64,000 bases of DNA from Manis javanica (lineage: Eukaryota; Chordata; Mammalia; Pholidota; Manidae), in contig NC_133166.1 of the NCBI RefSeq assembly GCF_040802235.1, positions 117,256,991-117,320,990 of the forward strand, read 5' to 3'. Shown piece by piece: positions 36,975 to 59,079 of the stretch. The translations under genes and the position numbers were made by a program. The notes below the pieces were generated by a model. The model did not search any database. It was not told the DNA's origin and saw only the letters and a list, made by a program, of their open reading frames with translations. Within the stretch, counting starts at the first letter, position 1. Each line of letters opens with the position of its first letter.

Positions 36975-37095
36975 GACCACAGGATCCTGACTGCAAAACA
37001 GGGGCCCAAGGTCGGGAAGTCAAAATGGCGGCCCCGGCCGGAAGTTCCGGAACTGGCGCTGTCTGGAAAAGGCGACCCGGAAGTCCCTCGGAAAT
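36975..37095 (-). promoter_or_regulatory. COX8A: COX8A promoter: YY1 and tandem ETS (GABP/NRF-2-like) sites
   Basis: The stretch upstream of the ATG contains AAAATGGCGGC (YY1-like, about 37022-37032), CCGGAAGT at 37038-37045, a TTCCGGAA palindrome at 37045-37052 and CCGGAAGT again near 37078-37085. Clustered ETS sites bound by GABP (NRF-2) and YY1 are the known control pattern of nuclear COX genes. The motifs are seen; their use here is inferred. Confidence 0.6.
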
Positions 37096-37544
37096 GACGC
37101 AAGGAGGCACCACACGCCTTGTCAATTTTTGGCGCTTTCCTCGAAACAACCAACCCACGCCATCCTACCCCCGACAGGCGGGGCACGGAGGGGAGCTCTT
37201 TTCGGTTACTCACCGACCTCAAAGCAGCCTTTCCTCATGAGTGACATCGAAGACCACCCAATCACAGAAGCCAGGAGCCTAGGCGGTACTCTTCACTCCT
37301 CCCCCCATTCATTCTCTTAAATCTTCTCTCTATTCACAAATCCCCCCTCCGCCGCGCCTCCATTATTTCTGGCTGGAACTTCTGATACTAACCTCGTAAT
37401 TGAACACTCCCCATTAGTGTTACCCCGTCCGATTCCAGTCTTCATGCCGTGGCAGCGACCTTCTGTCTTCCCCCATTCTTTCCTTCTTTCTTCCTTCCCT
37501 CCCTTTCTATTTTAAACATACATCTAACCAAGTCATACACCTAC

Positions 37545-37720
37545 TTTAAAAACTTTGTGGCTCCTCATTGCCTACTGAACAAAGTTGCGATTCCTAGATG
37601 TCACTGTCCAACCTCATCTCGAAATATTCCTCACCCTCCTCCTTGCTCACTAGTCCTCCCCACCCCCTAAGCCTTTGCTTCTTTGTATCTATGTTCTACC
37701 TTGAACACTTCTTCAGTTCT
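37545..37720 (+). repeat. L2 LINE 3' region
   Basis: GTGGCTCCTCATTGCCTACT, CCAACCTCATCTCGAAA and AAGCCTTTGCTTCTTTG are L2-like. Confidence 0.65.
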
Positions 37721-37794
37721 TACCTAGCCCTAGTTTTTCTCCATGCCAACTCCTACTTCCAGGCCTCCACTTAACTGATATAGCTTACTTTATT

Positions 37795-37960
37795 CAACAA
37801 ATGCTTAATAGCCCAGATTGTGCTAGGAACTGTTCTAGACAGAGTGAACAAGGTGTACAAAAAGACTCCCTTATCAGTGAACTGACAGTCCAGAGATGAG
37901 AGACAATGAGCAAGCACTTAATGAAAAGCTATCGAAAATCCAAGATGTGATAGGAAATGA
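37795..37960 (-). repeat. L2 LINE 3' end
   Basis: CAACAAATGCTTAATAGCCC and GTGCTAGGAACTGTTCTAGA reverse-complement the L2 tail. Confidence 0.75.
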
Positions 37961-37984
37961 CAGGAGGCACTGCATCAGGACGCC

Positions 37985-38130
37985 TTCACTGGCCACCCCA
38001 GGCCTGTGCTGCCTCTGTGCCCAGCTCTCCATCCCTAGACTGGGGGTTTAACTGAGGGCAAAGCCTGTGTCTGGTTCACCACTGTCTCCAAAGAGCCTGG
38101 TGCACATCAGACTACTCAGAGAATCTTTAT
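37985..38130 (+). repeat. L2 LINE 3' end
   Basis: ACTGAGGGCAAAGCCTGTGT, CACTGTCTCCAAAGAGCC and GTGCACATCAG. Faces the preceding antisense L2. Confidence 0.7.
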
Positions 38131-39254
38131 GAATTGCAGGAGACTAAACAATATTCAAGTAGGTAGGCAAATAGGAAAAGGAGTGAGGGGCCAGTCACTG
38201 ATCCAGGCTTTTACTTGTACAATCTCATTCCATCTTCACAACAATGTCACAGGGATTTGCTATTATTATTTCAAATTTTTTACAACTGAGTAAATATCCC
38301 TGGAGAGCTGGGTGATCTGCTAGTCATGCAAGCAGCTACAAGGCTGCCCAGCCAAGATTACAGGGCAGGTCTATCTGCTCCAAAAAGCTACTGCAGAGAG
38401 GGAATCCCCAGAACTTCGTTTTGACATCGTGGTCAATAGCATCAAAGGCTTTGGCAGGGAGTGGGTGTGGAGTGGGGTTGGCAACAGATTGGGAAAACTG
38501 GAGCATTGGAGGAGAAACCTCAGCCCCATGGGGGCAGAGAGTAGGGGCTCACAGAAAGATAGCAATTGACTCAGTGTCTGGTACCCAAACAGCAGGCTGA
38601 GGCTGAGCTTCTGGAGAGATGGGTTCCCGAACCTGAGTGATGCTGGACCTTCTCCACCTCCCCCATCCCATGCCTGGGTATTGTTAATGTCCAGCAATCT
38701 CAGCCCAGCCCCACTCCTAGCTACCAGGCCTCCCGCCCTCGCCCTGCCCTGGGCCCTGGCAAACAGCCCAGGACCGATGTGTCTAAGCCCCACCCCATCC
38801 CCATCCTCATCCCAAGAGGCACAGCCTAGGGGCACTGGGCACTAGTGGCTGCCTGCCACTGGGAGAAGGAAGGGGCAGGGGCCTCCCCGCTGCCCTACTG
38901 GGCTTTCTCAGACCTTTGCCCTATGACCAAAGCAGTAATGCCCAGATTAGAGCACAACCAGGCAAGAGGTCTAGAGGTACTTTAGAAAGGGCTGGGCCTT
39001 TCTGTGATTCCCGGGGTTACTCCCTGTGGAACAGGCACATCTGTGTTCTGTCCCAGAACTCTTCTCATGGTCCCCACCAGAGAGGAGAAAAGAGGCTGAC
39101 CGAGGCTAAGTACCACAGCTGAGTCTACAAATACCAGGGCAGGGTTTGCACCTAGGTCTGTCTGTTGGTTAATTCCAAAGTCTGCTCTTCCTGCAGCCCC
39201 CCAGAAGTCCATCCCTCCCCAAAACCAGGGACAGTCCTTCACCAAGACAGCAGT

Positions 39255-39625
39255 TCATCTGTGTGGAACATTCGTACAATGAAAACACTACATAGCAGTG
39301 AAACAACAAACTACAGCTACAGCGTGGATGGTTCCCACAAACCATGTTGAGTAGAAGAAGCCAGACATAAATTAGCAAAGACTATGCGGTCCTATTTATA
39401 TAAAGGGCAACAGCAGGTAGGACTACGCCACTGGGGTGTGGGGAGCTCAGGTAGTGGGGAACCTGGGGGAAGAGGGAGGGCACAGGCATTAGAGAGGTGT
39501 GATGGGGCTTTTGGGTGCTGGTTACACAAATGTGTTCCCCCTGTGATTATTCCGTTACAAGTGGCTGGGCATTCACGAATTGTGCACATTTCTGCATGTT
39601 AAATACACATCAGTTTAAAAAAGTT
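39255..39625 (+). repeat. Ancient L1 3' end (ORF2 tail and 3' UTR)
   Basis: CATAGCAGTGAAACAACAAA, ATGTTGAGTAGAAGAAGCCA, TCCTATTTATATAAAGGGCA and TTGTGCACATTTCTGCATGT are classic L1 3' text. Confidence 0.85.
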
Positions 39626-41306
39626 CTAAAACAGGCAAGAAAAATGCAAGGAAAACAAAACATATAAGATCTTGTTTCTCTAAAACAGAAAAAATATCTA
39701 GAGATACACACAGATAAAAGTCTGGAAGAACACACGGAAATTGTAAACAGTAATGTTCTCTAATAGTGATGGGAAAATAAGTGATTTTTGGTCTTTTTCT
39801 GATGCATTTCTCATGATTGCACAATGGGTACTTCTTTCGGCACTAGAACAAGCAAGCAGGTAGAGGGCGGTTTGTCGGTCGGAAGGAGGAGGAGGTTTGC
39901 CCCTGGGGGTGACACTCTCTGGGAGGCAGGGACCTTGGACAGGTTTCCACAGGGCAGGGATCTCCCCTGATGGGCTGGCCACCACTAGGTTGCCTCCAAG
40001 GGTGCAGAGCTCACTTTCCTACCAGGGGACTGCCCTGCCTGCCACACTCAGACCAGGGGGTCTCTCCCCGCATCAAGGTGAGGCGTTAGAGGTCCCAGCC
40101 CAGGCCGTGGCTCCAGTCCAAGAACCCCAGCTGTTGCCCCCAACTCTCTTCTCCCTGAGTGGGGCAGCAGGGCTAGATCCCAAGCGTTGGGGATGGACTG
40201 GGAAGCTAGTCCCTACCTGAGACCAGCTTCACAATCCAGGGCTCTCGGGCCCTGATGGTCACGCATGGACTGGGAAGATACCAGGTGCCCCATCTTAGAG
40301 CTGGCACAACCCCACTGGCTATATACATTTGCTGGGGACACACTGGGTGCCGCCTCCCCCAGCCCGGCCCCTGTCCATTAAAGCCTCCAGCCCAACAGTG
40401 CTCTGTCAGACGGGGCTTGTGAGGCCTGGGGAGGGGGCTGCACCCCAGCCCTGTAGAGCCAGCAGGTGTAAGTCCCTCAGCTGCCCAGCACCACACCTGG
40501 AAGTTGCCACCTCCCAGATCATCTGACACAGAGCTGGTGAGAACCTGAACTAGGGTCTTGTTTCTGCACCTGTCTGGACTCTCCTGGCATGTTGAGCTCG
40601 TGCTGGGAACGTCGAGGCACTGGCCAGGGGAGAGTGCTGAAGGTGAAAACTCACCCCAGGGCTCTCATTGAGAGCCACTGTGGCCTCACTACAGGCCCAT
40701 GAGGCTGTCCCCCTGGAATGGGATAGCAGCAGAAGGCCCAGGCAGAGCTTCAGGAAGGGCCCAGTGTCCAAAGGAAGGGGGTTCCAGGGGGGATGGGGCA
40801 CAGTTCCAACACCGATTTGCTGGGTTACCTCTGGAATGTCCCTTTCCCTACCTGGGTCTCAGCTTCTCTGTCTGCAAAATTGGGCCTTGCAGAGTCCAGA
40901 AGAAGAAAGGGGTGGGAGGGACCAGCCACATCAGAAGAAAAGGGCTGGTTTGGTAACCTGAGCCAGCACTGGTCCAGGCAAAGCAAGAAGCCACTGGGGC
41001 AAGGGTGGGCACAATCCCAGAGGAGGCGTCTGCTCCTCCCGGGGACAGCTGTCACCAGGCACCAGGCATCCATGGACAAGCCCTGATGCAGCTGTCGGGG
41101 GTGGAGCGACATGGGTGGGGGGGGTGTAGGCTGGGGGTAGGGTGCTATTCTTCCAGGTGCAGCTGTCCCAGCCTGGGCACCCTAGGGTCATGCAGCCAGC
41201 TGGAAAGGCGCAGCCACCAGGGCACAGAGGCTGTGGGGTGGGGAGCACCCAGTGAGAGGCAGGTGGTGGTTAACCCCTTCTGGCCCACGGCCCACAGCCG
41301 GCGGCA

Positions 41307-44265
41307 GGGTGTGACCAGGATGAAGTCAGCTGGCTCTGTGAGACAAGGACTGGGGCCTTAGTGAAGTCTAGCTTCACTGCGGTGGAAGGTCCACCCCTAC
41401 CCTGCAGCTGACCACCCACCCTGACCTGGAGGCCCACACTCTGCTTGCGACTGCTCCCCCACACCGCGCTTGAGGCGAGTGGGTAAACTAAGACCTAAAG
41501 AGAGGCAGGGCTGCTAGGCCGATCACCCCTAGGCACACCCAAGGCCTCCCCTCTGGTTCTCCCTCCCCAGGGCATCACGGTGGGCATGGGCCAGAAGGAG
41601 CAGTAGGCAAGCCAGGAGCCCTGAGCAATTTCAGCACCGTGACACTCAAGTGCTCAGTGGAGCGTGGCATTGTCACCAATGGGACGCCATGGAGATCTGT
41701 CACCACTGCTTCTACAAGCTACTCACAGAGGTGCCACTCAACCCAAGACCAACGAGAAGATGACCCTGGTCATGCTGGACACCCTCAACATTCCTACCAG
41801 GTTCACAGCCTTCCAGGCACAGGCTGTTGCTATCAGCCTCTTGCCCAACCACTGGAGGGGAAGCAGTGTCCCAGAGCCCCCAGCCTCAGCCCTACCCTGC
41901 TGTAACCCTGCATCCCGACCCCTCTGCCTTCTTGGCCTTCTGCCTGGCCTCAAGTCCAAACCCTGGGTCTCCTCTCCATCACCAGACCCCTGATCTTTTG
42001 TCCATCCTATATCCCAGAGCCAGTTACTCATTCCTTTTCCTTGTTCTCAATACCTCATCTTATGGCCAAATCCGCAGAAGGCACTAAGACCATGCACCTG
42101 GCAGTCCCGTAACACTGCACCCCCACCCCTCCCCACTTCCTGTATGCAACGCAAGTGGACCACCCCAGGATTGCAGGCCATTTTATTGCTTCCCCACCTG
42201 CCGTCCTCCGGCTCCCAGTCTGAAGCTCCCTTTTAACCCACTCCCCAAGTACCAGGTCAGGCTCCAGGGAGGACAGCAGTCACAATGTGCCAATCTACGA
42301 GGGCTATGTGCTGCCCCTCGTCATCCAGCGCTAGACCTAGTAGGCTGCAACCTGTCTCGTGAGGATCCTCACTGAACATGGCTACTTCATCACCACTAGG
42401 GCGGGGTGGGGGGCAATGTGCAACAGTGCCCTCCTGTGCCAGGGCAGGACCACACAGCAGCACAGGGCCTGGGGCACCACGTTCTTCCAGGACCCTGGAG
42501 CTAAAAGTCCACTGTGGAAGAGGGCTGGACCCAGTCCCCCAAGGTGGCTGCAGCCAGCTCTAGTTCTGCCTCCCCTTGGCTCATGGCTGTGACCCCCAGC
42601 CCCTTCTCCAAAGTAAAAAGCCCCATTCCTTCAGAGGCTCCAGGCCTCTCCTTTCCCTCAGGGCCTCCTCCTTTCAACCTTAGACTGGCCAACACCGAGC
42701 ACAGTGACGTCTGACCTGGGCCCAGCGGTGGCAGCCCTCATCTAGGAAATGCAGAAACTGCGCACACATGTGCAATGGGAGGGCTGCCACAGAGGCCCCT
42801 CTCCCTCTCCAGGCGATGGGATTCAGAGCACTGGGTCAGAGGGGCCAAGCCGGGCCAGCAGGCCCCGTAGCCAGGCCATCCAGCAGAAGCCAGGCGCACA
42901 GCCCCTCTCCTCTAACCTATCACCCTTTCTTCCCCAGCCAGCTGAGTGGGAGAACACAGGACATCAAGGAAAAGCTGGGGCACATGGCCCTGGACTTTGA
43001 CTGTGAGCTGGCTGTGGCCGCCGCCTCCTCTCTGAAGACCAGTAAGTTGCCTGATGGGCAAGTCATCACCATGGGCAGCAAGCACTTCCACGGTCCTGAG
43101 GCCCTCTTCCAGGTTTCCTTTGGGGGTAAGCTCTGTCCCCACAGGATGGCCACTCCTGGATCTTGGCCTTCTCCACTCCAGTCCCCACCTTTTCTCAGCA
43201 GTTGCCTGCATGGGACAGAAGTAACCTCTCTCAGGAGACAGTGCCCCTACTGGTAGCGACAGCCCAGCTTTGTCCCTCCAGGCAAGCCCTGAGGGGGAAG
43301 ACAGGATCTTGAGACCAACAGGTTGCCTGCCTTGCCAAGCACGGCATCTGCCAGGACCCACCAGATGACCTGCAGCACTATCACTGAGTGTGACATCAAC
43401 ATCCATAAAGACCTATATGCCAACAGCGTCCTGTCTGGGGCACGAGCATGCGCCTGGGCACTGCAAACTGGGTGCACAAGGAGATCACCGCCCTGGCCCC
43501 CAGCACCATGAGGATCAAGGTTGTTGAACTGACCACTTTTCAAAGCAGTAGAAACCATGTGGTGACCACGCTGCTCATGGGACATGCGGTCCCTTTCACA
43601 CCAGACCAACTGAAACAGAAGCCGTCTTGTCCAGCCATTGTGCCCCTTGCTCCTTGTGCTCATCAAGAGGTGTGGCATTTCATTCAGTGCCACTTAAGTG
43701 AAGGAGCCTGAGCTACAACTGGAGGGACACGTGGAAGGAGTGGCATGAAGCAGCCCCTGTGGAAGACCAAGGAAGGGCCCAAGGGACTTCGGGGGGTAGG
43801 AGAGGTGGGCACAGGCCCCAGCCGGCAGGGACGGAAGAGGGGCCCCACACCCTTCCAACTCGGCTGTTTACCCAGCACCAAGGGGACGGCCATCCCAAGC
43901 AACCTCTTCCTGGGATTAAAACAGCCTTCAAGGAACAAAGACCTTGGGGGGCAGAATTTAGTCACATGAGAAACATGTATACAATTAGCCCAGTGAAATT
44001 CTCTCCTCCCCAAGGGCCTTGATGCCTCCAAGATAGGACAGCAGCCCGACTGCCCCCTATCCACACGGGGACAGCGACCACATGCTGGTACCTGCTGGAC
44101 CACTTTAACCCTGCTTCCCTTACCCCAGATCATTGTCCTGCCAGAGCAAATACTGTGTGGGGCTGGGTCTCCACCCTGGCCTCCCTCCCCACAGCCCAGA
44201 TGTGATCTCCAGGCAGGAGCTCGATGAGGCTGCCCCCGCCGCCCCATATCCACAGGAAGTGCTAC
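41307..44265 (+). pseudogene. Intron-bearing sarcomeric-type actin pseudogene
   Basis: Six stretches align in order with muscle actin. They are 41307 to about 41445 (CDQDE...LVK, the N-terminus, weakest), 41571-41858 (GITVGMGQKE then LTLK...VTN and the LNP...EKMT region), 42256-42403 (PIYEGY, ILTE.GYF.TT), 42938-43125 ([34 protein letters not shown]), about 43338-43519 (CDINIHKDLYANSVLSG, KEITALAPSTMRIK) and 44129-44265 (IIV.PE, QEL.EA, HRKCY-like end). Breaks between stretches fall at codons 42, 150, 204, 267 and 327/328, the intron positions of skeletal and cardiac alpha-actin genes. Several still show CAG acceptors (41568-41570, 42935-42937, 44126-44128) and a GTAAGC donor (43126). There is no intron at codon 84/85, unlike smooth-muscle actins. 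The start codon is lost, in-frame stops begin about 12 codons into the second stretch, residues around LRVAPEEHP are deleted, and the frame shifts repeatedly. It is dead as an actin but not processed. Confidence 0.85.
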
Positions 44266-44880
44266 CAAGCCCCAGCCCCCAGCACACTTCCTGCCTCTCC
44301 TTCCAGCTCTCTGGGTGCTAGCAACCTCTCTGGGAGAGAAGCCGGCAGAGCCATCAGTCACACTCAAGGGGCCAGAGCCCCCCCCCCCGCAGAAACTCTC
44401 CTGTCCTGTCAGGCCTGACGTGAGTTGCCATTTCTTTGAACCGTTGTCTTTTGTGACTGGAGGGAAGAGGGGGATAGTCTTTTTAAGAGACAAGAGTATT
44501 CTGACTAACCCAATATAGTAAAAGGGGGGAAAGAAACCACACTCCCAACTACTCAACTCCTGCACAAGTGTACTGGAATTTACGCATGGTCACAGACATC
44601 AAGTGTCACAATGTCTGGTTTGGGACCCTCTTTCCAGGACTTAAAGGGCACCCCTCAGGAGAACTCCAGCCTCCATCCAAGGCTTCTGGAACGAGGCACA
44701 AATACACGCATTCAGTCTCAGTTCCCGCCTCTGGCTGCTCACCTGACACCCTGAGGCTTCCTCCACAGGGAGGGCTGCGGGCCTCCCAGCATTCAGGCCC
44801 AACACTGGGGCCGTGTGAGGGTCAGGGGCCTGCCCTAGGCTCACGCTGACCACGGCACTCCAGCATTAGGAAGCCATCCC
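44266..44880. other. Gap between the actin relic and the NAA40 3' end
   Basis: About 600 bp with no gene or repeat I could name. A C-rich run lies near 44378-44390. The 293-aa minus-strand open frame that starts here runs back over the actin relic and is not supported as a gene. Confidence 0.6.
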
Positions 44881-47340
44881 ATCCGCTGAACAAAGTGTCT
44901 TTATTTGTCACGTACAAATACAACCAATGCAAAAAGAGATTACTTTTCCCTTTGATTCCAGTGATAACAAGTTGCTAAAGAAAAAAATATGTGTATCAAG
45001 TTTATCTTCAAAGTTTCTTCTAAAAAAACCGGAAAGGGTTAAAAAGAACCATACACATCATATACATACTTGACATCAACGAAAATAATCTGAAACAGGG
45101 TGGATACAACTAAAAAAAAAAAAAAACCTTAAAAAGTATTTCACATGCCCAAACAACAAACAAAAAAAACCTGGTACAAAAGGCCTTCTGTTTCTTAAAA
45201 CCAGGACCCAAGACCTGGGGGACGTGGAGAAAGCCTGATGCTGGAGAACTGAACGGACTCAACACCAACAGAGAACAACCTGCTGGTCTCAAGGCAGCGC
45301 CGCCCCCGCCGGCCCCCGCCTCCTCAGCAGCTCGGGGAAGTGGCCGACAGAGGCTGGACGGGCAGGGCATGGCCCCAAGTACCCCGCCTACCGGTGGGCT
45401 GGGTGCCAGGCATCCCCTGAGTGGAAAGAGACAACATACACTGAACTCACCTTATGTGGATTTACACGGGGAGTTCCTTTTGGTCCCCTTGAGTGGGAGG
45501 TATCAGAAATCCATGCTCTAAGACAGTAAATATTCATCATTCTGTGTCTGAGACAGAGATTAGAGGAAAAACTTCCTAAACATGGGTCTGTCATTCCATG
45601 ATTTTTGGGAGCCCACCAATGCCCTCCCAGTAAAGAGAATTCTCCCTTCAGGTAAAATCCCCTGGGGGCCAGCAGGGTAGGAGCAAGGGTGGGCTATTCC
45701 AGTGTAAGGCTGCAAGGCCCTCTCCCAGGGAGTGCCACATGGCACGGCTGGAGGAGTCAGGAGCCACGCAGAGGGCTTGGCCGGTGGAGGAGGCTGTGGG
45801 CACAGGCCCCTGTGTGAGCAGGAATCTGGGGACGTTCCCCGAGCACAGACTGCCTGAGGCAGGGCAGAGGGTGGGTGGGAGCATACTCTGAGGTCAGACG
45901 GACGGACCTCCACAAGGGCAACTTCACAAAGGCTAAAACCTTGAAGACAGTCCCTAAGGCAGAGGTCAAGGACGTCCAAGGGGAGGCAGTAGGTGCTTTT
46001 TCCTGGGTAAGGATTTGGTCATTTTCTTCCCTGGAAGGGGACCAGGGCAAGGACAGGCTCTGACCCTGTGCCCTCTCTGTCCCATGAGAGGGGAGGAAGG
46101 CCTTCTTCTCCCCCGCTCCAGCCTGCTGCCACAGGGTGACTCCAGAGCAAAGCGGCTCTTCGGCCCCGAGAGGCCTCCCTGCTGCAGCCTGAGCAGCCGG
46201 CCAGGGCAGGACACTGCTGCCCCACTGAGGCGGTGAGCGGGAGGCTGGGGGGTGCGGGCCAGGAGGCCTGCTGCTGGCTGGGGGCTCTCTGAAGAGGGCA
46301 GGTGATGGTGGGGAGGGAGGCCCACCTTCAGAGAGCTATCAGCACCAAGATATGAGAGGAAGTGGCATTAAACAGCCAGGAATTAGGGGGCCTTCTGGGT
46401 AAGATGAGGGGCTCCCTGATGTTATTCCCTGCTTTGGAGTACGAACCGAGGTATATGGGGTCAGGGTGAGAGGCAGGGCAGAGAGTGGTGTGGGGCAATG
46501 GGGAGGGTCAGGCAGGACCTCTGGCTTTTTTCTATGAATAAAAAACTCGAATCGCTGCCATGGGATCAAGAGGTTAAGCTCAGAATGCAGCCAAGTCCAA
46601 AAGCCCAGAGAAGCATCGCCCCCATGCGGCCAGGCCCCATTCCGTGCCTTGTTCCCGGCCCTCAGCCCCTCAGACTGCGAGGGAAAGCGGGAGGCAGCCT
46701 TCCTCCTGGAGTCAGCTGGCGCCTGGGATGACTCCACTCCAACTGTGGACCGATGAACACAGATACAAAGAGCTCCCCTGCGTCCCTGCGTCATGGCTCA
46801 GAAGACCTTCCCACAGCCTCCATTGGCGCATTCTGTCCACGCAACATGAGCTTCCCTCTATGCTCCGATCTTACATTGAGTCCACTCCTCTTTGGGGACC
46901 AGCCAGACCCCAACCCAAGGCTCCAGGACTTTCATAAAGGTGGGTATAAACAATCCATTTGTGCAAGTATGTGGGGGGTTTCTTTTTTTGCCAGGGGTGT
47001 GGCAGGGGGCTTGTCAGGAATCCAGCTGCAGAGAAGTTGGGGAACCTTACGCTCAAGGGTACAAGAGCCGAGGGGAAGGCAGCCATGAGAGGATGCACTT
47101 CATGCCCGAGTTCTGCTAGCTCTTCCCTCAGCAACCTCTCCTCTCTGTGCCCTCCAGCACTCTGCTCTTCTAGGAGACAGGAGGGGGGCAGCTCGGACCA
47201 CTCCTCCCAGGATTCTGTGCTCTCAGGGTGCAGCCTGGCACACGCAGGGCTGAGGAGGCCCTAGCTCTGAGGATGCCTGGCACGTGGTGTGAGACCGGAG
47301 GAGAGGACAGGCCTTGGAGAGGGCATTCTGGCTTGGGAGT
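44880..47340 (-). other. NAA40: NAA40 3' UTR
   Basis: The stretch from the stop codon (47341) to the only AATAAA found on the gene strand (TTTATT on +, 44900-44905) is about 2.4 kb. A long 3' UTR agrees with the human gene as I recall it. The last 250 nt before the signal are AT-rich with an A16 run on the + strand (45111-45126). No repeats were recognised inside. Confidence 0.75.
44900..44905 (-). terminator. NAA40: NAA40 poly(A) signal AATAAA
   Basis: TTTATT on the + strand within CTTTATTTGTC. It follows an AT-rich 3' UTR end and precedes the actin-relic side. Cleavage is expected near 44880. Confidence 0.75.
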
Positions 47341-58004
<10,664 letters not shown>

Positions 58005-58330
58005 GGCGGCAACGGCGGCGGCGGCCCTCAGCTCCTCCTTCCCACACTTGCCGGCAGGGAGGCGGCGACGGCGGCGACAGCGACAGCGGCGACACCAGAG
58101 CGGCGGCGGGCCCCGCACCGCGCATGCGCCTCGCGGCTCCCCACGCGCTCTGGCGGGTACCGCGCCGGCGCAGAGCCCGGGGAGTGAGCGAGCGGGCGAG
58201 GGCGCGCAGGTGGAGAGCCGGGAAGGCGGGCCGAGGGTCTCGCACCCAAAAGAGGCGGGAGGCACGAGCAGCGTCGCGCTGGGAATGACGTACGCCCAGG
58301 CCCGCCCCCTCCCGGCCAGGCTGTGTCTGT
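58005..58330 (-). promoter_or_regulatory. NAA40: NAA40 CpG-island promoter and 5' UTR
   Basis: Dense CpG with GCGGCGGC-type triplet runs (58008-58110) directly upstream of the ATG, and no TATA box. The island extends on both sides (about 57700-58480). The exact start site cannot be read from sequence. Confidence 0.6.
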
Positions 58331-58624
58331 AGCTATGGCAACGGCTGCGTTGGGTAGAGAGACGCGCAGCTGGGCGATCGGGTGGGTGGCAGCGCCGCCC
58401 CTGCGCAGCGCACCTCCCAGCCCGCCCGGGCAGCCGGCGCAGCAGCCGCTTTCACAGATGACCACACGCGTCGCGACCTCTGAGGTTCCAGCTCCTCTGC
58501 AATCCTCGGCACAGAAGTCTGGAAACGTTCCCACCTTCAGATTTTGAACTCTTGAAATTCCTTTTCTAACCAGAGTCCCGTTATTCATTCACCATCTTCT
58601 AACCATTCATTTTCTCCCTATTCA

Positions 58625-58790
58625 TTCACTTTCTCAATAAACATTTACTAGCACCTATGCTGTGCTGAGCCCAGGGAACACAGAGAGGGACAAGCAGCCA
58701 TCGCAGTTCCAAACTTCACTATTTAGAGGGGGCGACAGGCATGAAACAACTGTTTCACAGAGAATGGACGGTGCTGTTAAAACGAGACAT
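58625..58790 (-). repeat. L2 LINE 3' end
   Basis: TCAATAAACATTTACTAGCA and GTGCTGAGCCCAGGGAACAC: antisense L2 tail. Confidence 0.75.
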
Positions 58791-59079
58791 CAGGCGTCTT
58801 GGACAATGTGAATATGTGACTTTCAGTCTATCCTAGCAGCTCAGTGTGACCCCCACATGACCTGCATGAGAATTACCTGGGGAGCTAGTGCGCTGTGCAC
58901 CCCCTGGGGCCTACCCTAGACTCCCCGGGGGTGGAGACAGCGTGTTCTCTTCCAAGAGCTCTCCAGGTAGGGTCATACTTGCGAAAACTACACAACCGCT
59001 GCCAAAGACTTAAATTCGAAGACTTGGTCAGTTCCCATCCCTATCCCAACTCCAGTGCTCCGGGAAGTGGTGGACCCAA

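Larger units (their letters stand above)
37096..41306. other. COX8A to actin-relic intergenic region
   Basis: Repeat-rich, with no gene recognised. It contains L2 copies in both orientations (37545-37720, 37795-37960, 37985-38130), an L1 3' end (39255-39625) and a pyrimidine-rich tract at 37460-37510. The part at 39850-41300 is unique GC-rich sequence. TATATAC occurs at 40320-40326, but no transcription unit could be tied to it. Confidence 0.6.

Noticed and set aside
40318-40330. TATATAC as a promoter of the actin relic
   Set aside because: About 1 kb upstream with no CArG boxes or 5' exon seen; a short AT word alone is not enough.
41571-43519. Initial reading of the actin similarity as a processed retrocopy
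   Set aside because: The interruptions fall on muscle-actin intron positions and keep splice-like borders, and there is no A-tail or target duplication around the whole unit.
43684-44565. 293-aa minus-strand open frame
   Set aside because: Runs antisense over the end of the actin relic and its flank; composition is that of random GC-rich sequence and no domain is visible.
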